Under the pieces are notes generated by a model, which was given only the letters and a program-made list of their open reading frames with translations, was not told the DNA's origin and searched no databases. A stretch of DNA of 9,499 nucleotides from an uncultured Clostridia bacterium (GTDB lineage: Bacteria > Bacillota > Clostridia > Christensenellales > UBA1242), in the NCBI GenBank assembly GCA_937907645.1, contig CALCWV010000006.1, forward strand, positions 1 to 9,499, given 5' to 3'. The position numbers and the translations under genes are program-made. The stretch's first letter is position 1. Every line of letters starts with the position of its first letter. Positions 7,128-9,499 of the stretch are shown here, in pieces.

Positions 7128-8254
7128 TTTTTGTTGTCCTCTTTTTGTATCTTTTTCTCAAGTTTAAGCAATTTGTTTACCCTCTCATGCTTAACTTTTT
7201 CGTCAATCTGACCTTCCATTTTGCTTGCGACTGTTCCAATTCTTGGAGAATAGATGAAAGCAAAAATGCTGTCATATCTCACCTGTTCGATTAGTGAATA
7301 TGTATCATTAAATTCTTCTTCAGTTTCTGTTGGGAAGCCAACGATGAAGTCGGATGTTATTCTACAATTTGGAATTTTCGCTCTAATTTTATCGATTATT
7401 TCAAGATATTTCTCTCTTGTATATTTTCTGTTCATCAAAGCTAAAATTCTGTTGTTTCCACTCTGAGCTGGAAGATGAATATCCTTCAAAATCTTGTCTT
7501 CTTTCGCGATTACATCGATAACTTCGTCGCTTAAGTCCTTTGGATGAGAGGTCATGAACCAGATTTTAAAATCTCCTTCAATTTTGCAGATGTCGCTGAG
7601 TAGTTTAGCAAAAGAAACAGGCTCTTTTAAGTCTTTTCCATAAGAGTTAACATTCTGACCAAGAAGCGTTATTTTCTTGTACTGTCCAGTTGCGACTAAC
7701 TCTTTAATTTCTTTTAATATAGACTCTTCCTCTCTACTCTTTTCTCTTCCACGAACATATGGAACGATACAATAGGTGCAGAAATTATTGCACCCTTGCA
7801 TGATATTCACCCAAGCATTATCCCCGCTTGTTCTCTTATATGGAAGAAGCTCATCGATGTCACCCTCTTCATATAACTCCAATAGACGTTTTTTCTGCTC
7901 CCTAACTCTATCGATATATTCGCTGAGCTTTGTCATGTTAAAAGTTCCCATGATTATGTCAACAAATGGGAATTTCGCTTTCATTTTTTCAGCTGTTTCC
8001 TGCTTTTGTGTCATACATCCACAAACAGCAATAATAAGGCTTGGACGCTCCCTTTTCATCTTTTTGAGTGCCCCTACATTTCCAAAAACTCTATCTTCTG
8101 CACCCTCACGAATTGCACAAGTATTGAAGACGATTATGTCCGCATCTTCCTTCTTGTCTGTAACCTCATAACCCTTTTCTTCAAGAATCCCTGCGATCTT
8201 CTCCGAATCATGTACATTCATTTGGCAGCCAAATGTAACTATGTGATATTTCAT
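7124..8254 (-). CDS. miaB: tRNA-2-methylthio-N6-dimethylallyladenosine synthase MiaB, lacking a TRAM domain
   Basis: MiaB is a radical-SAM methylthiotransferase that adds a 2-methylthio group to i6A37 of tRNA, giving ms2i6A. The N-terminal UPF0004 domain has three cysteines placed to hold the auxiliary 4Fe-4S cluster: C10 (FGCQMN), C46 (NTCAIRE) and C80 (CGCMTQ). The radical-SAM cluster is C155, C159 and C162 in GCNNFCTYCIVPYVRGR. DFIVGFPTET lies at 302-311 and YSPRIGTVA at 335-343. Family members are usually about 430-470 residues and end in a TRAM RNA-binding domain. This one ends at residue 376, soon after the radical-SAM barrel, with the stop inside the mutS ATGA, so the domain is absent, not hidden in another frame. 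The start is fixed: no other start codon lies in frame before the TAG upstream, and the next Met falls after C10. There is no Shine-Dalgarno site. It is the first gene of the operon. Confidence 0.95.
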   Translation of the reverse strand: MKYHIVTFGCQMNVHDSEKIAGILEEKGYEVTDKKEDADIIVFNTCAIREGAEDRVFGNVGALKKMKRERPSLIIAVCGCMTQKQETAEKMKAKFPFVDIIMGTFNMTKLSEYIDRVREQKKRLLELYEEGDIDELLPYKRTSGDNAWVNIMQGCNNFCTYCIVPYVRGREKSREEESILKEIKELVATGQYKKITLLGQNVNSYGKDLKEPVSFAKLLSDICKIEGDFKIWFMTSHPKDLSDEVIDVIAKEDKILKDIHLPAQSGNNRILALMNRKYTREKYLEIIDKIRAKIPNCRITSDFIVGFPTETEEEFNDTYSLIEQVRYDSIFAFIYSPRIGTVASKMEGQIDEKVKHERVNKLLKLEKKIQKEDNKK

Positions 8255-8263
8255 AACACTTAG

Positions 8264-8292
8264 ATTATACTAAAATTTTTAAATTTTAACAA
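8264..8292 (-). promoter_or_regulatory. Sigma-A-type promoter of the miaB-mutS-mutL-miaA-ynbB operon
   Basis: On the minus strand TTGTTA (8287-8292) and a perfect TATAAT (8264-8269) are separated by exactly 17 bases. The -10 box ends only 9 bases before the miaB ATG, so transcription should start within about 0-5 bases of the start codon. It is the only convincing promoter I see for the operon, and the tight gene junctions downstream fit a single transcript. It was read from sequence alone. Confidence 0.75.
8271..8288. repeat. Perfect 18-base palindrome inside the miaB promoter spacer
   Basis: TAAAATTT (8271-8278) and AAATTTTA (8281-8288) are exact inverted copies around two T's. The site covers nearly the whole spacer between the -10 and -35 boxes and touches the -35 box. 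It could be an operator for a dimeric regulator. It is pure A+T in A+T-rich DNA, so chance is a real alternative. Confidence 0.4.
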
Positions 8293-8348
8293 TAAATTTT
8301 GTCGATTTTTACAAATATTTTGAAATATAAGTGGACATAATATGATAA

Positions 8349-9499
8349 ATGAAGAAAATTGTCAAAGTAATAGCTTATTCGTCACTTGCTCTTATCCTCT
8401 TTGGAGCTTTCCTCGGAGGATCATATTTGCTTTCAAATGTTATAAAATACAAGGATATTCCTCTAAACACCGATGTTTTAACTATAGCGCAGCTGCAAAT
8501 TTCTATTTTTGACAACCAAAATAAGAGGATCGAGGAAGAAAACTCTTTTTCAAGAAAAACTGTAAAGCTAAGAGAGCTTCCTCCATACGTCTATCAGTCA
8601 TTCATCTCAATTGAAGATAAGGATTTTTATAACCACAAAGGTGTCAACCCCAAAAGAATTGTTTCGGCAACTTTCAACAATATAAAAAACAGGTCATTTT
8701 CGCAGGGAGCTTCAACGATAAGCCAGCAGCTTATCAAAAACACTCACCTCTCTTCAGAAAAAACGCTTAAAAGGAAGATCAAGGAAATTATTCTGACTAA
8801 GAAAATGGAAAACGTTATGGATAAGGAGGATATCCTTGAAACCTATCTCAATGTTATTTACTTCGGAAATAATTGCTATGGGATAGACTCTGCCGCCGAG
8901 TACTATTTTTCAAAGCCAGCTAACAAGCTCTCTCTTGAAGAAAGTTCCATGCTCGCAGGAATGATAAAGTCGCCTTCAAAATATTCTCCAATTAACCACC
9001 CTGAAAATTCAAAAAAACGAAGAAATATAGTCTTAAAAGAGATGTTTAAGGACAAAAAAATAAGCGAAATTGAATATCAAAAGGCGGCAGCCGCTCCCTT
9101 AAAATTGGAGATATCAAAGCACAAATCAAATAAGCTAAATTCATACACTGAAAGTTGCTTAGATGAGGCACGTCAAATTCTACATATCCCAGCTAAACAG
9201 ATTGCACTTGCAGGATACAAAATATACACCTATCAAGACGCAGACGAACAGAAAAAGCTCAGCGAATCTCTTAAAAACGTGGATTTTAACGGATGCGACT
9301 ATGCGGGACTAACTCTTGACAATCGCACTCACGGAATAACATCTTATCTTGGCCGCAGCGTTTACAAAATACTAGAAACAAAGCGTCAGCCGGGATCATG
9401 CATTAAGCCAATTTTAGTCTATGCACCCGCTCTTAACGAGGATATTATAACCCCAGAAACGCAGATTTTAGACGAGAAAATCAAGATTGGCGAATACTC
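8349..9499 (+). CDS. Class A penicillin-binding protein (bifunctional glycosyltransferase/transpeptidase), 3' end cut by the window
   Basis: The protein polymerises lipid II into glycan strands and cross-links them at the outer face of the membrane. The frame stays open for 383 codons to the right edge. A basic start and hydrophobic segment (about 4-31) form the membrane anchor. The GT51 domain shows all its motifs: IEDKDFYNHKG at 88-98 (catalytic E89), QGASTISQQ at 119-127, KRKIKEIILTKKME at 141-154 (second Glu, E146), ETYLNVIYFGNNCYGIDSAA at 164-183, and LSLEESSMLAGMIKSP at 194-209. The transpeptidase domain begins in the last part, with PGSCIKP at 348-354 giving the S350-x-x-K353 active site. 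The later SxN and KTG motifs lie beyond the window. S350 is earlier than in the classic PBP1 proteins I remember, so the linker is compact. TAA is the codon just before the ATG, so this start is the earliest possible. No strong Shine-Dalgarno is seen, only GTGGA 13 bases upstream. It is transcribed away from miaB. Confidence 0.93.
   Translation, partial: MKKIVKVIAYSSLALILFGAFLGGSYLLSNVIKYKDIPLNTDVLTIAQLQISIFDNQNKRIEEENSFSRKTVKLRELPPYVYQSFISIEDKDFYNHKGVNPKRIVSATFNNIKNRSFSQGASTISQQLIKNTHLSSEKTLKRKIKEIILTKKMENVMDKEDILETYLNVIYFGNNCYGIDSAAEYYFSKPANKLSLEESSMLAGMIKSPSKYSPINHPENSKKRRNIVLKEMFKDKKISEIEYQKAAAAPLKLEISKHKSNKLNSYTESCLDEARQILHIPAKQIALAGYKIYTYQDADEQKKLSESLKNVDFNGCDYAGLTLDNRTHGITSYLGRSVYKILETKRQPGSCIKPILVYAPALNEDIITPETQILDEKIKIGEY

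Noticed and set aside
7776..8171. Plus-strand 131-codon frame opposite miaB
   Set aside because: It lies wholly inside the conserved cluster-binding and radical-SAM part of miaB and resembles no protein family.
8299..8348. Promoter for the penicillin-binding protein gene
   Set aside because: Several partial boxes occur (TTGTCG, TTGAAA, TATAAG, CATAAT, TATGAT), but no pair has a proper spacing and position relative to the ATG at 8349, so none was annotated.
1..9499. CRISPR arrays, insertion sequences, tRNA or rRNA genes, defence or toxin systems
   Set aside because: No regularly spaced repeats, transposase frames, cloverleaf-like stretches or toxin-antitoxin pairs were seen. Nearly all of the window is accounted for by conserved housekeeping genes.

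Overview
The window looks like a chromosomal segment of a low-GC (A+T-rich) Gram-positive bacterium, most likely an anaerobic member of the Clostridia. The basis is the gene order miaB-mutS-mutL-miaA followed by a YnbB-type PLP enzyme, which I remember as a typical clostridial arrangement. Supporting points are purine-rich Shine-Dalgarno sites inside the operon, a MutL with its own endonuclease motifs (no MutH type), and a partial SpoIIM-like membrane protein. I cannot assign a genus.

Layout: (1) 1-381, minus strand: the first 127 codons of a membrane protein resembling the SpoIIM family, cut by the left edge. (2) 382-541: an intergenic stretch with three hairpins, two of them identical 25-base copies 102 bases apart, acting as terminators. 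(3) 542-8254, minus strand: one tightly coupled five-gene operon, transcribed miaB, mutS, mutL, miaA, then a methionine-gamma-lyase-family (YnbB) gene. Junctions are ATGA, a 3-base gap, TAATG and ATGA. (4) 8255-8348: a 94-base divergent intergenic region with a near-consensus sigma-A-type promoter for miaB. (5) 8349-9499, plus strand: the 5' part of a class A penicillin-binding protein, cut by the right edge.

The operon joins two jobs. MiaA and MiaB make the ms2i6A modification at tRNA position 37, which supports reading accuracy. MutS and MutL perform post-replicative mismatch repair. The last gene is a PLP-dependent enzyme of unsettled function. The divergent gene builds peptidoglycan.

This is mostly a conserved housekeeping region, and I see no mobile element, CRISPR array, tRNA, rRNA or new defence system. 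The points worth a second look are: a MiaB that stops before the TRAM domain; a miaB promoter so close to the ATG that the operon mRNA should be leaderless or nearly so; a perfect 18-base palindrome inside that promoter; the duplicated terminator hairpin next to the SpoIIM-like gene; and the apparent absence of hfq from its usual slot.
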